Below, in pieces: positions 1 through 7,721 of a DNA stretch of 42,834 nucleotides. How positions within the stretch are numbered: position 1 is the first letter of the stretch; the number at the start of each line of letters is the position of its first letter. The notes below the pieces were generated by a model. That model was not told the origin of the DNA and searched no databases. It was given only the letters and a program-made list of their open reading frames with translations. The translations under genes were made by a program, and so were the position numbers. The DNA is from Flavobacterium sp. (GTDB lineage Bacteria; Bacteroidota; Bacteroidia; Flavobacteriales; Flavobacteriaceae): positions 1 to 42,834 of the forward strand of contig NZ_SEBS01000029.1 in NCBI RefSeq assembly GCF_004211145.1, given 5' to 3'.

Positions 1-468
1 TCCTTTAAGATCCGGATAAATCCAGTCGTAACGTTTTCCGAGCAAGAACAAAGCGCGCATCGAGTAGGCTTTCGTCGCGACTTTACTCTCGGAAATCAGC
101 CAATCGAATGTCGCCGACGCAATTTTTTGCAATTGTTCGTCGGTCGCAAAATTCCCTTTTCCCTTCGACGGAAATTCCTTTTGCGCAATGAAAAGGCAGA
201 TTTTGGAAATCGACCGAAGCGAACTCTCGTCGGGGAACGATTCCAGCGCATCACAAAATTTGTCGAGATACGGCACGATCAAATCGAGTTTTTTCTCGAG
301 TACGAGTTCTAGGTTCCAGCACGCCTTGTGATGGTTTTTGCCTGAAACGTCGAGCGCCAGGTCGAGAAGTTCGGGGAACGCTTCGGGATTTTCGAGCACG
401 TGACTTGAGATCAAATCCCGGATCGGTCGATGTGCCGTGCTATTTTCAATCTGTTGTTTAAGGTCCAT
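1..468 (-). CDS. Partial hypothetical protein, helical (HEAT-like?)
   Basis: The reading frame is open from an ATG at 468 down to the left edge, giving the first 156 residues; the C-terminus lies outside the window. The protein begins MDLKQQIENSTAHRPIRDLI. It is soluble, with no signal peptide or membrane segment, and is rich in leucine, alanine and charged residues in a pattern that suggests stacked helices, perhaps HEAT-like (inference). I do not recognise the family and assign no function. A strong terminator lies between it and the upstream lipoprotein gene, so it probably has its own promoter in the 67-bp spacer, though I see no clear TAnnTTTG box there. The coding assignment is fairly safe because 156 codons are free of stops and the start follows the terminator closely. 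Confidence 0.7.
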   Translation of the reverse strand, partial: MDLKQQIENSTAHRPIRDLISSHVLENPEAFPELLDLALDVSGKNHHKACWNLELVLEKKLDLIVPYLDKFCDALESFPDESSLRSISKICLFIAQKEFPSKGKGNFATDEQLQKIASATFDWLISESKVATKAYSMRALFLLGKRYDWIYPDLKG

Positions 469-478
469 CCGCTAAAAT

Positions 479-508
479 AAAAAAGCCCGACAAAATATCG
501 GGCCTTTT
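479..508 (-). terminator. Rho-independent terminator of the lipoprotein gene
   Basis: On the minus strand there is a perfect 6-bp stem (GCCCGA at 485-490 against TCGGGC at 498-503) with a 7-nt loop, followed by a run of six T (479-484). It lies 28 bp past the lipoprotein stop codon and just before the next gene. The plus-strand side also carries four T, so it could work both ways. Confidence 0.85.
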
Positions 509-535
509 CGGTTTAGATTCCTATTGTTATTGGTG

Positions 536-1054
536 TTATTTTCTGAACACGTACTCAACAGTTCCGTTTGCGTAAACAGCGCCTCCGTCTCCGTTACGGT
601 CCGGGTATTCTCCGAACGGCTCAGTATACGTAAGTTCGTCTCCTGATTTTGTCAAGATCCAGTTTACTTCGTCGTTGTTGTCATCGACATAAGTAGCTTC
701 AACAACTACAGTTGAACCCGCCTGACCTTGGATCAACCAAGTTCCGGTGAACGTGTTCGATGCGCAAGTAGCCGTTCCGTTTGATTCGTCGATCAATACG
801 TAGTTTTGGTTGTACGTCAACGTTCCGTCAGCGTTCAACGTGATTTTACCGTTGTCGTAGCAACCGCTTTCCTCAGTAAGGTCAGTGTGCGTTGTTCCGT
901 CCTGGTCAAAATCGTTAGCTTCGCCTACGTTAACTTCTTTAAGATCGTAGGTTCCGGCAAGCGTTCCGCTGTTTCCGTCGTCGTCGCTGCTACATGATGT
1001 GAATCCCAATGCCGCTACTGCGAAGATGCCTAGTAAAAAATTACTCTTTTTCAT
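536..1054 (-). CDS. Surface-exposed lipoprotein, lipocalin-like
   Basis: 172-aa secreted lipoprotein. Residues 1-20 form a type II signal peptide ending in a lipobox with Cys21 (GFTSC). Directly after it comes SSDDDG, which matches the S-(D/E)3 lipoprotein export signal known from Flavobacterium, so the mature protein is predicted to be displayed on the outer face of the outer membrane. The body (about 30-172) has alternating short beta strands, with LAGTYDLKEV near the start, GKITLNADGTLTY in the middle and GTVEYVFRK at the end. This is the usual look of small Bacteroidota lipocalin-like lipoproteins. It is very acidic and rich in Asp, Asn, Gly and Thr. The ligand or role cannot be told. It appears to be a single-gene unit with its own promoter and terminator. 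Confidence 0.85.
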   Translation of the reverse strand: MKKSNFLLGIFAVAALGFTSCSSDDDGNSGTLAGTYDLKEVNVGEANDFDQDGTTHTDLTEESGCYDNGKITLNADGTLTYNQNYVLIDESNGTATCASNTFTGTWLIQGQAGSTVVVEATYVDDNNDEVNWILTKSGDELTYTEPFGEYPDRNGDGGAVYANGTVEYVFRK

Positions 1055-1083
1055 TTTGTGTTAGTTTTGAATTATTAATAAGG

Positions 1084-1091
1084 CAAATTTA
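1084..1091 (-). promoter_or_regulatory. -7 promoter box for the lipoprotein gene
   Basis: The minus strand reads TAAATTTG, a full match to the Bacteroidota -7 consensus TAnnTTTG, 29 nt upstream of the lipoprotein ATG. No clear TTG lies at the expected -33 spacing, so the call rests on the -7 box and its position. Confidence 0.5.
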
Positions 1092-1159
1092 GAGCCCACA
1101 GTGCGGGGATTGTTATACGAATTTTCATCAGTTTTATAAGATTTCCTGCGATTGAAACC

Positions 1160-3226
1160 TCAAAAGTTACAGTTAAACGACAGGCCGCCAAAGTAGTTCA
1201 CAGGCATTCCGGGATAGTAATAACGCGGGTTACCGTTTGGCGCTGTGGCATTTGGCAGAATCATCGAAGCGTATTTTTCATCGCCGATGTTGTTTACGCC
1301 ACCGAATAGTTCCATAAAAGCATCGGTGAACAGCACGAACTTGTATCCTGCCTTCGCGTTCCAAACGCGATACGAATCATTGTATAAGGAGTTGGCATCG
1401 TTGAGTGGGATTTCGTCTACGTATCGGAAGTCGGTCAGCAAATAAAGCCCGCCCGCGTTCAAAGACAAGCCCGCATTTGCCGTAGTAGATGGAACTCCCG
1501 TTAATTTATTGCCCGAATAATCGATGTCGTTGTTGAGGAATTCCTCGAATTTATATTCACCGAAAGAAATGTTCGCGAACGGACGCAGCGATACCGACTT
1601 TGAAATCGCGATCGCGTATTGGCCCGAGACTTCAATTCCCTGATGCAAGGTTTCGCCTGCATTCACGCCGACATATTGATCATCTCCGACGCGTTGCGCG
1701 ACCAATAAATCCTTGATCGACATCCTGTAAACCGAGATTTCGGCGAATAATTTCCGATCCAGCAAAAAAAATTTCCCGCCGATTTCGAGATTGTAGCCGT
1801 TTTCAGGTTTGATGTTCGGATTGATCGTGCCGTTTGGCGTAAGCGTTTCCTCGATCGCAGGCATCGAAAAGCCACGGCTTGCCGAAACGTAAATCGTCTG
1901 TAGTTCCGACGGTTTGTACAAGAACGAAAGTTGTGGCGACCAGATCCCGTCATACGAATAGTCCTCAGACGAAATCGCTTCGGCCGGAAATGTCGTGTCC
2001 AAGCCAAAACTCGTCTTGTTGAAATTCAATCCGGCCTGGACTTCGAATTTTTTTGACAACGTCGCGCGCAATTGCGCAAATGCGTTGACGATCGTGCGAT
2101 CCTGTTCACTTCCCGAAAGCTGCGCGCCCGCGAGACTTCCGTTCCCGTTGTTGTCCTGATACAAATTCTCGAGATTCTTTCCTTTGAATCCGTCGCGGAA
2201 AAATTCCATGCCCGCCAAAAAAGAGACGCCTTTGAAGATATTTCCGGTGAATTGGGTCCGTGCGCCGTAACCGGTCGTGTTCTGTCGCAAAATGTCGAAT
2301 GGACGCGGCTCGTCGCTTTTCTTGTGGTTCACGAAAACCGATGTCGCGTTCGAAATCGAATTGTAAACCTTCCAATCGTAGCTCAAACCGCCGATCCACG
2401 AATCGTATTGCTCGAAACCTTTCGAAGCCAGCCAGGTCGCGGCGGCGTTTTGTGGATTGTCGTCGAACGTCGCCTTGTCGATCGAACTCGGGATGAACGC
2501 TTTTAAATAGGTGTAATTTCCGAAGTAGGTGAGTTTGGAATTTTGTCGTCGGAACAATTCACCCGCAAGCGTCACGCCTTCGCGTTTGTATTTTGAGTTT
2601 TGTCGCCAGCCGTCGGATTCCAATCGATGATAGCCGATGTTGAGCGAACCGTTCTTGGAATCGAGCGAATACGTCGCCGTGTTTTTCAATAATCCAAATG
2701 AACCGACAGTCGATGAAATCCTGCCGCTGTTTCCATTCGGTCCTGAAACTTTAGGGTCGATCAGGATCGCGCCGCCCAAACCGGATCCGTAGACGCTCGA
2801 AAGCGGGCCTTTTATGATCTCGACTTTGTTGATGATTTCGACGTCTATGTCTTCGATCGTGGTTTCGCTGTCGCCCGAAGTCAATGGGATATTTCCGTAA
2901 AACGCACGGATCTTATTGGTTCCGAAAGGCGTTCTCGCACCGATTCCGCGAATCGAAATCCGGTTCGTATTCAAACTTCCCGATTGCATCAAAACGCCCG
3001 AAATTCGGTTGATCGCAGGCGAAATGTCCACATTGTTGTTGCGTTTCAAATCGGCCGACGAAACCACGCCGATCGCGGCAGGAGCATCGAGCAGACTGTC
3101 GGAAACGTGGAAACGGCTGATGGTTACGGGTTCGAGGCGCAAACTCGAAATGCTGTCGGTCTGGGCAAAAACAGAAATGTGCGCCACCATAATAAGTAAC
3201 GCACATTTTTTTATCGTCGCGAACAT
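1160..3226 (-). CDS. TonB-dependent outer-membrane receptor (candidate PQQ/cofactor importer)
   Basis: 688-aa TonB-dependent receptor. I place the start at the ATG at 3226, not the in-frame ATG at 3250. It overlaps the stop of the upstream gene by one base (TAATG), and it gives a normal signal peptide (MFATIKKCALLIMVAHISVFAQ, the last six residues being the cleavage region). Residues about 35-160 are the plug: DAPAAIGVV, then ISIRGIGARTPFG, then KVEIIKGPLSSVYGSGLGGA, the last being the typical end of a plug. The rest is a 22-strand type barrel ending in Phe. The RGxGxRxxxG...GxIPxTSGD pattern recalls E. coli PqqU (YncD), the PQQ receptor, but this is recall and not an alignment. It is translationally coupled to a PQQ-type dehydrogenase gene, which makes cofactor uptake the leading idea. 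A siderophore receptor is the alternative. Confidence 0.88.
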   Translation of the reverse strand: MFATIKKCALLIMVAHISVFAQTDSISSLRLEPVTISRFHVSDSLLDAPAAIGVVSSADLKRNNNVDISPAINRISGVLMQSGSLNTNRISIRGIGARTPFGTNKIRAFYGNIPLTSGDSETTIEDIDVEIINKVEIIKGPLSSVYGSGLGGAILIDPKVSGPNGNSGRISSTVGSFGLLKNTATYSLDSKNGSLNIGYHRLESDGWRQNSKYKREGVTLAGELFRRQNSKLTYFGNYTYLKAFIPSSIDKATFDDNPQNAAATWLASKGFEQYDSWIGGLSYDWKVYNSISNATSVFVNHKKSDEPRPFDILRQNTTGYGARTQFTGNIFKGVSFLAGMEFFRDGFKGKNLENLYQDNNGNGSLAGAQLSGSEQDRTIVNAFAQLRATLSKKFEVQAGLNFNKTSFGLDTTFPAEAISSEDYSYDGIWSPQLSFLYKPSELQTIYVSASRGFSMPAIEETLTPNGTINPNIKPENGYNLEIGGKFFLLDRKLFAEISVYRMSIKDLLVAQRVGDDQYVGVNAGETLHQGIEVSGQYAIAISKSVSLRPFANISFGEYKFEEFLNNDIDYSGNKLTGVPSTTANAGLSLNAGGLYLLTDFRYVDEIPLNDANSLYNDSYRVWNAKAGYKFVLFTDAFMELFGGVNNIGDEKYASMILPNATAPNGNPRYYYPGMPVNYFGGLSFNCNF

Positions 3227-4494
3227 TATTTGCTCGCCGAAATTTGCCAAAGCGTATTTCCACTGTCGTCGTTGACCAAAAGTGAACCGTCGTTCATCAC
3301 GGTGACGTCGACCGGTCGGCCATAGACGCGAGATTTGTCTTCCTGTCTCACGAATCCGGTAAGGAAATCCTCAGGCTGTCCGGGTTTCCCGTTCGTAAAC
3401 GGAACGAAAAGTACTTTGTAGCCGCTTAATTTCGATCGGTTCCACGAGCCGTGTTGCCCCACGAATGCGCCGTTTTTATATTTCGCGGGGAATTTGTCGC
3501 CCGTGTAAAACGCGAGTCCGAGTGATGCCGTGTGCGAATTCACGGGGACGTCTGGAACAAGTGCTTTCTTAACTAGTTCAGGTTTTTGACCTTTCATCCT
3601 CGGATCTTCGATCTGGCCGAAATATGAGTACGGCCAACCGTAGAATCCGCCTTGCTTCACGCTCGTGATGTAATCGGGAACGAGTTCGTCTCCGAGTCCG
3701 TCGCGTTCGTTGACGGCCGTCCAAAGTTCTTTCGTGTTTGGATTCCAGTCCATTCCGACAGGATTCCGTAAACCGCTCGCGTAGATTTTCTCGCCGCTTC
3801 CGTCAGGATTGATCTCGAGGATTGCCGCGCGACGCACTTCGTTTTCCATGCCGTTTTCGCCCACGTTACTGCCTGATCCGACCGAAACGTAGATCTTGCT
3901 ATTGTCGGCGTTCGCGATGAGGTTGCGCGTCCAGTGATTGTTGTAACCGCCCGCGGGCAGATCGACGATTTTCGTGCCTTTGCCTTCGAGTTTGGTTTGT
4001 CCGTCGGTGTACGGATAGGTGTAAACGCCTTCAGTATTCGCGATGTAGAATTTGTTTTTGAGGATCAGCATGCCGTAGGGTTGGCTCAATCCGCTGATCA
4101 GGACATTTCGGGTTTCAAATTTCCCGTCCTTGTCTTTGTCCTGGAACATCGTGATCCGGTTCTTGCTCATTCGGGTTCCGCTCTCTACGACGAAGATGTC
4201 GCCATTAGGGCCGATGTAGGTATTTCTTGGGTTTTCAAGGTCGCCCGCAAATTTCGTGACCGTGAATCCGGCGGGAGCTTTGGGCGTCTCGTTGCCTTGC
4301 CAGCCTTCGATGCGGCTGTTGTTCGTGACCGATTCGGTTTGGTATGGAGGCGGAAGCGTCAAATCGCCGATCGCGGTCTTTACGGTCGTCGCACCTTGGG
4401 CAACCGCGGCTTCCTTTTCTTTTTTTGACGGCTGACCATTGCACGAAATTGCGATGGCCGATAGAAGTGAAAGGGTGAAAGTAATGGATTTCAT
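3226..4494 (-). CDS. PQQ-dependent sugar dehydrogenase lipoprotein (glucose/sorbosone family)
   Basis: 422-aa beta-propeller of the soluble glucose/sorbosone dehydrogenase family, which oxidises sugars with pyrroloquinoline quinone as cofactor in the periplasm or at the surface. The N-terminus is a type II signal peptide with lipobox IAISC (Cys18), so it is membrane-anchored. Family signs in order: NNHWTRNL, SVGSGSNVGENG, YASGLRNPVGMDWNP, AVNERDGLGDELVPDY, GGFYGWPYSYFG, HTASLGLAFYTG and GQHGSWNRS. The conserved His and Arg/Asn positions that hold PQQ and the calcium ion in this family are represented by these motifs. It is the first gene of a two-gene unit with the TonB-dependent receptor downstream (1-nt stop/start overlap). 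No PQQ synthesis genes are in the window. The exact sugar cannot be told from sequence. Confidence 0.9.
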   Translation of the reverse strand: MKSITFTLSLLSAIAISCNGQPSKKEKEAAVAQGATTVKTAIGDLTLPPPYQTESVTNNSRIEGWQGNETPKAPAGFTVTKFAGDLENPRNTYIGPNGDIFVVESGTRMSKNRITMFQDKDKDGKFETRNVLISGLSQPYGMLILKNKFYIANTEGVYTYPYTDGQTKLEGKGTKIVDLPAGGYNNHWTRNLIANADNSKIYVSVGSGSNVGENGMENEVRRAAILEINPDGSGEKIYASGLRNPVGMDWNPNTKELWTAVNERDGLGDELVPDYITSVKQGGFYGWPYSYFGQIEDPRMKGQKPELVKKALVPDVPVNSHTASLGLAFYTGDKFPAKYKNGAFVGQHGSWNRSKLSGYKVLFVPFTNGKPGQPEDFLTGFVRQEDKSRVYGRPVDVTVMNDGSLLVNDDSGNTLWQISASK

Positions 4495-4579
4495 GTCGTT
4501 TTTTTTAGAAGTTGCGTGAAGTTAGCCATTAAAAAATCGGGTCGAAAAACGCGCGCCTACATTTAAAACATATTTAACA

Positions 4580-4610
4580 TTGCCTCAAAATCAGCTTTTC
4601 CTTATATTTA
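4580..4610 (+). promoter_or_regulatory. Promoter for hpt
   Basis: TTG at 4580-4582, a spacer of 20 nt, then TATATTTA at 4603-4610. This matches the Bacteroidota pattern (TTG, 17-23 nt, TAnnTTTG) with one mismatch at the last base. The spacing is the same as in the toxin-antitoxin promoter at 36649-36679. It lies in the divergent spacer between the PQQ dehydrogenase and hpt and points toward hpt. Confidence 0.6.
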
Positions 4611-4676
4611 GGTGAACTATCTGCACTTTTTTACGGATTACGAAAAAGATTAGATGGTGAGTTCTTTACCAACCCG

Positions 4677-5246
4677 ATGCATTTTCAGATATTTGCACCT
4701 TTATTCAAACACGAATTGATACACCTTCACGACAAAAGATTCGAGCCGTTCATCTCGGCCGAAGAAATCGATTTTGCAATTGCCGAAATGGCCAGGCACA
4801 TCGAAGACGATTTTCAGGACGAAACACCTGTATTCGTCGGAATTCTAAACGGCGCCTTCATGGTAGTGGCCGATTTGCTCAAAAAATACCGTTTCCCGTG
4901 CGAGGTCAGCTTTTTGAAGTTGTCGTCGTATGAAGGAACGTCGTCCCAGGGCGAGGTGAAGCAGCTCATCGGGCTCAACCAGAATCTCGAAGGCCGAACG
5001 GTGATCGTCGTAGAGGACATCGTCGATACGGGAAACACCATCGAGGAACTCAAAGCGCTATTTAAGGCCCAGAACGTCGCACATTTCAAGATCGCCACAT
5101 TATTCCTGAAACCCGACGCGTATAAGAAAGACATCAAACTCGATTACGTCGGCATCCGGATCCCGAATAAGTTCATCGTGGGTTACGGACTCGACTATGA
5201 CGGATTGGGTAGGAATTTACCGGAAGTTTACCAGGTCGTGGAATAG
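4677..5246 (+). CDS. hpt: Hypoxanthine phosphoribosyltransferase
   Basis: Purine salvage enzyme joining hypoxanthine (and usually guanine) to PRPP to give IMP (GMP); cytosolic. The PRPP-binding loop VVEDIVDTGNT is at 111-121 with the paired acidic residues intact. GILNGAFMVVADL (55-67) and the C-terminal YGLDYDGLGRNLPEVY are also typical of the family. As written from the ATG at 4677 the protein has 189 residues. From memory, related proteins start close to the IHLHDKRF stretch, so a TTG at 4716 (giving MIHLHDKRF, 176 aa) is a serious alternative start and the first 13 residues may not be translated. It is followed by adk on the same strand, an order usual in Flavobacterium, but 262 bp of repeat-rich spacer separates them. 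Confidence 0.95.
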   Translation: MHFQIFAPLFKHELIHLHDKRFEPFISAEEIDFAIAEMARHIEDDFQDETPVFVGILNGAFMVVADLLKKYRFPCEVSFLKLSSYEGTSSQGEVKQLIGLNQNLEGRTVIVVEDIVDTGNTIEELKALFKAQNVAHFKIATLFLKPDAYKKDIKLDYVGIRIPNKFIVGYGLDYDGLGRNLPEVYQVVE

Positions 5247-5361
5247 TTCGGAAGTTCTTGGTTCGAAAGATCGGAAGACGAATTGAGTAGTCGGAAAGAC
5301 AGTAAAGACGATTTGGATAAAAAGATGAACTGGTTTCAAATTACCAACTTTCAAAAAGCCA

Positions 5362-5441
5362 CCACTAAACGCTTAACCAAAACGATCCGTCAACGCAAGC
5401 GAAGTACTCAAATAAACGCATAAACAAATCAACAAATCAAC
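5362..5441 (+). repeat. Interspersed leader repeat, copy 1 (before adk)
   Basis: This copy begins CCACTAAACGCTTAACC and runs through CGCAAGCGAAG (from 5394) into an A/C-rich tail of AAATAAACGCATAAAC and AAATCAAC words. The same order of blocks recurs at 7556-7652 before obgE, and the second half recurs at 5457-5504 and, diverged, at 32414-32456. It is non-coding and strongly purine/C-biased. Confidence 0.75.
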
Positions 5442-5456
5442 CAAAAGGTTCTTCCA

Positions 5457-5504
5457 CGCAAGCGAAGCATTCAAATAAACGATTAAACAAATAAACGATT
5501 CAAC
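5457..5504 (+). repeat. Interspersed leader repeat, copy 2 (touching adk start)
   Basis: A second, tandem copy of the CGCAAGCGAAG-NATTCAAATAAACG block, 63 bp after copy 1. It ends in CAAC four bases before the adk ATG, so the A/C-rich tail forms the immediate translation-initiation region of adk. Confidence 0.75.
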
Positions 5505-5508
5505 AACA

Positions 5509-6081
5509 ATGACAAACATCGTCCTTTTCGGAAAACCCGGCGCTGGCAAAGGAACCCAAGCTGAATTCCTCAAAGAAAAATACAATTTGGTTCATCTTTC
5601 GACCGGCGACATTTTTCGCTACAACATGAAAAACGACACCGAACTTGGGCAACTCGCCAAAAGTTATATCAGCGCGGGCAACCTGGTTCCCGACGAAGTG
5701 ACTACCAAAATGGTGATGGATTCGGTAAATTCCAATCCGGAGGCGCAAGGCTTTCTGTTCGACGGATATCCGCGGAACATCGCGCAGGCCGAAGCGCTTG
5801 ACTCGTTTCTGGCCTCGAAAAACATGGACGTTACGGCAACTGTCGCGCTCGAGGCTAACGACGATGTTTTGGTGCAGCGCATCCTGGAGCGAGGAAAAAT
5901 TTCGCAGCGCCCTGACGATCTTGACGAGGCGACGATCCGCAACCGTTACGTCGTGTACAATACCGAGACGGCGCCGCTGATCGAGTATTATACGGAGCAA
6001 GGCAAATTCCACGCGGTGAACGGAATCGGTGAGATTGAGGAAATCACGAAGCGGTTGAGTGGTGTGATCGACGGGTTGTAG
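5509..6081 (+). CDS. adk: Adenylate kinase
   Basis: 190-aa enzyme interconverting ATP + AMP and 2 ADP in the cytosol. The P-loop GKPGAGKGT is at 8-16 (Lys14; the usual second Pro/Gly position is Lys9). LSTGDIFR near 30 forms the AMP site. FLFDGYPRN near 84 is the DGFPR motif with Tyr for Phe. ERGKISQRPDD is a short LID without zinc cysteines, which fits the 190-residue length. The start is the ATG directly after the A/C-rich repeat tail; there is no Shine-Dalgarno sequence. It lies downstream of hpt and upstream of a CNNM-type gene and obgE, all on one strand. Confidence 0.97.
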   Translation: MTNIVLFGKPGAGKGTQAEFLKEKYNLVHLSTGDIFRYNMKNDTELGQLAKSYISAGNLVPDEVTTKMVMDSVNSNPEAQGFLFDGYPRNIAQAEALDSFLASKNMDVTATVALEANDDVLVQRILERGKISQRPDDLDEATIRNRYVVYNTETAPLIEYYTEQGKFHAVNGIGEIEEITKRLSGVIDGL

Positions 6082-6119
6082 TGCAAAGTTCAAAGCGCAA
6101 GGTGCAAAGTGCAAGGCGT
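6081..6119 (+). repeat. Degenerate CAAAG/CAAGG word repeat
   Basis: Right after the adk stop the spacer is built from near-repeats of GTGCAAAG, GCGCAAGG and TTCAAAG with a period of 8-9 nt. It is non-coding and of the same low-complexity type as other spacers in this window. Confidence 0.6.
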
Positions 6120-6261
6120 AATTGAGAAACTTAAAATGCTGTAAGACAAGTCGCGAAAAAAAAGCGAAAATTTGCAGTATCTTAAATTGGAAGCATCGCG
6201 CTTTCAGGCCGAAAGGCAGAACCAGGAATCCCGGAATGCAGAGGATTCGACAAAAACAGCT

Positions 6262-7539
6262 ATGGAACTTTTAATAATATTATTCCTAATTATCCTCAAC
6301 GGCGTGTTTTCGATGAGTGAAATCGCCTTGATTTCGGCGCGAAAGAACCGCCTTGAGAATGCCGCCAAGAAAGGCAACAAAGGCGCACAGACCGCGCTCG
6401 ACCTTGCGAATTCGCCGAATAAATTCCTTTCGACGGTACAAATCGGGATCACACTTATCGGGATTTTGACGGGTATTTATTCGGGCGATAAAGTAACGAC
6501 CGACGTACAACTTTTCGTCGAGCGTTTCGAAACGTTGAAGCCGTATGCCGAGAACGTCGCCGTTGGAATCGTCGTCGTGATCTTAACGTTCTTCTCACTC
6601 GTTCTGGGTGAACTCTTGCCGAAGCGAATCGGGTTGAATTATCCTGAAAAAATCGCAAAATCAATCGCGATACCGATGAAATGGATTTCAGTTGCAACGG
6701 CGCCGTTCATTTGGCTTTTGACCGTTTCCACCGAATTTTTGCTCAAGATTTTCATGATCAAACCGTCGGCTGAAGGAAAAGTCACCGAAGAAGAAATCAA
6801 AGCCATCATAAAAGAAGGAACCGAAGGAGGCGAAGTACAGGAAATCGAACAGGATATCATGGAGCGCGTTTTTCACATCGGTGATCGAAAAGTGAATTCA
6901 TTGATGACGCATCGAAAATCAGTCGCGTTTTTACCGTTGAACGCCGACAAGAATCACACTAAAGAGTTGATGCTAAAGGAATTGCACTCGGTTTATCCCG
7001 TGTACAACGACAATTACGACGACATCGTGGGCGTGGTGAATTTGAAAAGCATTTTCGCGCATTTCGAGGAAGCCGATTTCAGCATTCCCAAGATCATGAC
7101 CGAAGCGCCGTTCATCATGGAACAGACCACGGCCTACAAAGCGCTCGAAAACTTCAAGCAAAGCGGCGTACATTACGCGTTCGTAGCCGATGAATACGGC
7201 GTTTTCCAGGGAATCATCACATTGAACGACATTCTCGAAGCTTTGGTTGGAGACGCATCCGATTTTTATAAGGAAGATTTCCAACTCACGTCTCGCGACG
7301 ATGGCAGCTGGCTCGTGGACGGACATTATCCGCTGCACGATTTCCTAACCTATTTCGAACTCGACGAACTCGTCACCGATTACGAAGTCACGACCGTTTC
7401 GGGCCTCATCATGACCGAGCTCTCGCGTATCCCGAAACAAGGCGAGAAATTACACTGGCAGGATTACGAACTAGAAGTAATTGATATGGACGGAGTCAAA
7501 ATTGACAAGGTACTTGTTACATCACTCAAAGAAAAATAG
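6262..7539 (+). CDS. CNNM/CorC-type membrane protein with CBS domains (hemolysin family)
   Basis: 425-aa inner-membrane protein, read from the ATG at 6262 (MELLIILFLIILNGVFSMSE). The longer frame from 6172 would put 30 unlikely polar residues before the first membrane helix. The DUF21/CNNM domain covers about 1-190 with hydrophobic segments near 1-20, 55-75, 98-118 and 140-165, plus the SEIALISARKNR and GELLPKRIG motifs. The linker EEEIKAIIKEGTEGGEVQ leads to a CBS pair (about 205-325), then a CorC_HlyC domain at the end. The family is linked to Mg2+/Co2+ export or homeostasis. The older name hemolysin is not a function assignment. It sits between adk and obgE, genes that I recall as usually adjacent in Flavobacterium. 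Confidence 0.9.
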   Translation: MELLIILFLIILNGVFSMSEIALISARKNRLENAAKKGNKGAQTALDLANSPNKFLSTVQIGITLIGILTGIYSGDKVTTDVQLFVERFETLKPYAENVAVGIVVVILTFFSLVLGELLPKRIGLNYPEKIAKSIAIPMKWISVATAPFIWLLTVSTEFLLKIFMIKPSAEGKVTEEEIKAIIKEGTEGGEVQEIEQDIMERVFHIGDRKVNSLMTHRKSVAFLPLNADKNHTKELMLKELHSVYPVYNDNYDDIVGVVNLKSIFAHFEEADFSIPKIMTEAPFIMEQTTAYKALENFKQSGVHYAFVADEYGVFQGIITLNDILEALVGDASDFYKEDFQLTSRDDGSWLVDGHYPLHDFLTYFELDELVTDYEVTTVSGLIMTELSRIPKQGEKLHWQDYELEVIDMDGVKIDKVLVTSLKEK

Positions 7540-7562
7540 CGCCACTAAAATAGCGCCACTAA
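7537..7562 (+). repeat. Short tandem duplication at a stop codon
   Basis: The unit TAGCGCCACTAA occurs at 7537-7548 and again at 7551-7562. The first copy contains the stop codon of the CNNM-type gene, so the stop region was duplicated into the spacer. Confidence 0.7.
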
Positions 7563-7652
7563 CCGATTAAACGGTTAACCAATTAACCCAAGAACGATGC
7601 GTCTCCGCAAGGGAAGAATTCAAATAAACGCATAAACAAATAAACAAACAAC
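7556..7652 (+). repeat. Interspersed leader repeat, copy 3 (before obgE)
   Basis: This is the longest copy: CCACTAACCGATTAAACGG, a TTAACC-rich part, CGCAAGGGAAG (from 7606), then AATTCAAATAAACG and ATAAACAAATAAAC words. It matches copy 1 (5362-5441) block for block with a short insertion. It ends 69 bp before obgE, with the ACTCAGGC array in between. Confidence 0.75.
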
Positions 7653-7678
7653 ACGCCCGAAATCCAAAGTCCCGATAA

Positions 7679-7718
7679 ACTCAGGCACTCAGGCACTCAG
7701 GCACTCAGGTACTCAAAA
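7679..7718 (+). repeat. 8-bp tandem array before obgE
   Basis: ACTCAGGC occurs three times perfectly (7679, 7687, 7695), then ACTCAGGT (7703) and ACTCAAAA (7711). The array ends 3 nt before the obgE ATG, so it is in the 5' leader. Copy number in such arrays can change by slippage, and a change here would alter leader length but not the protein. Confidence 0.9.
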
Positions 7719-7721
7719 AAA

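Noticed and set aside
3227..3250. Earlier ATG for the TonB-dependent receptor
   Set aside because: It would place eight polar residues before the signal peptide and overlap the upstream gene by 25 bp. The ATG at 3226 gives the TAATG junction.
5362..5504. Possible CRISPR array (two similar units 63 bp apart)
   Set aside because: Only two copies, with no constant spacer length, no exact repeats and no cas genes. The same units occur singly before other genes.
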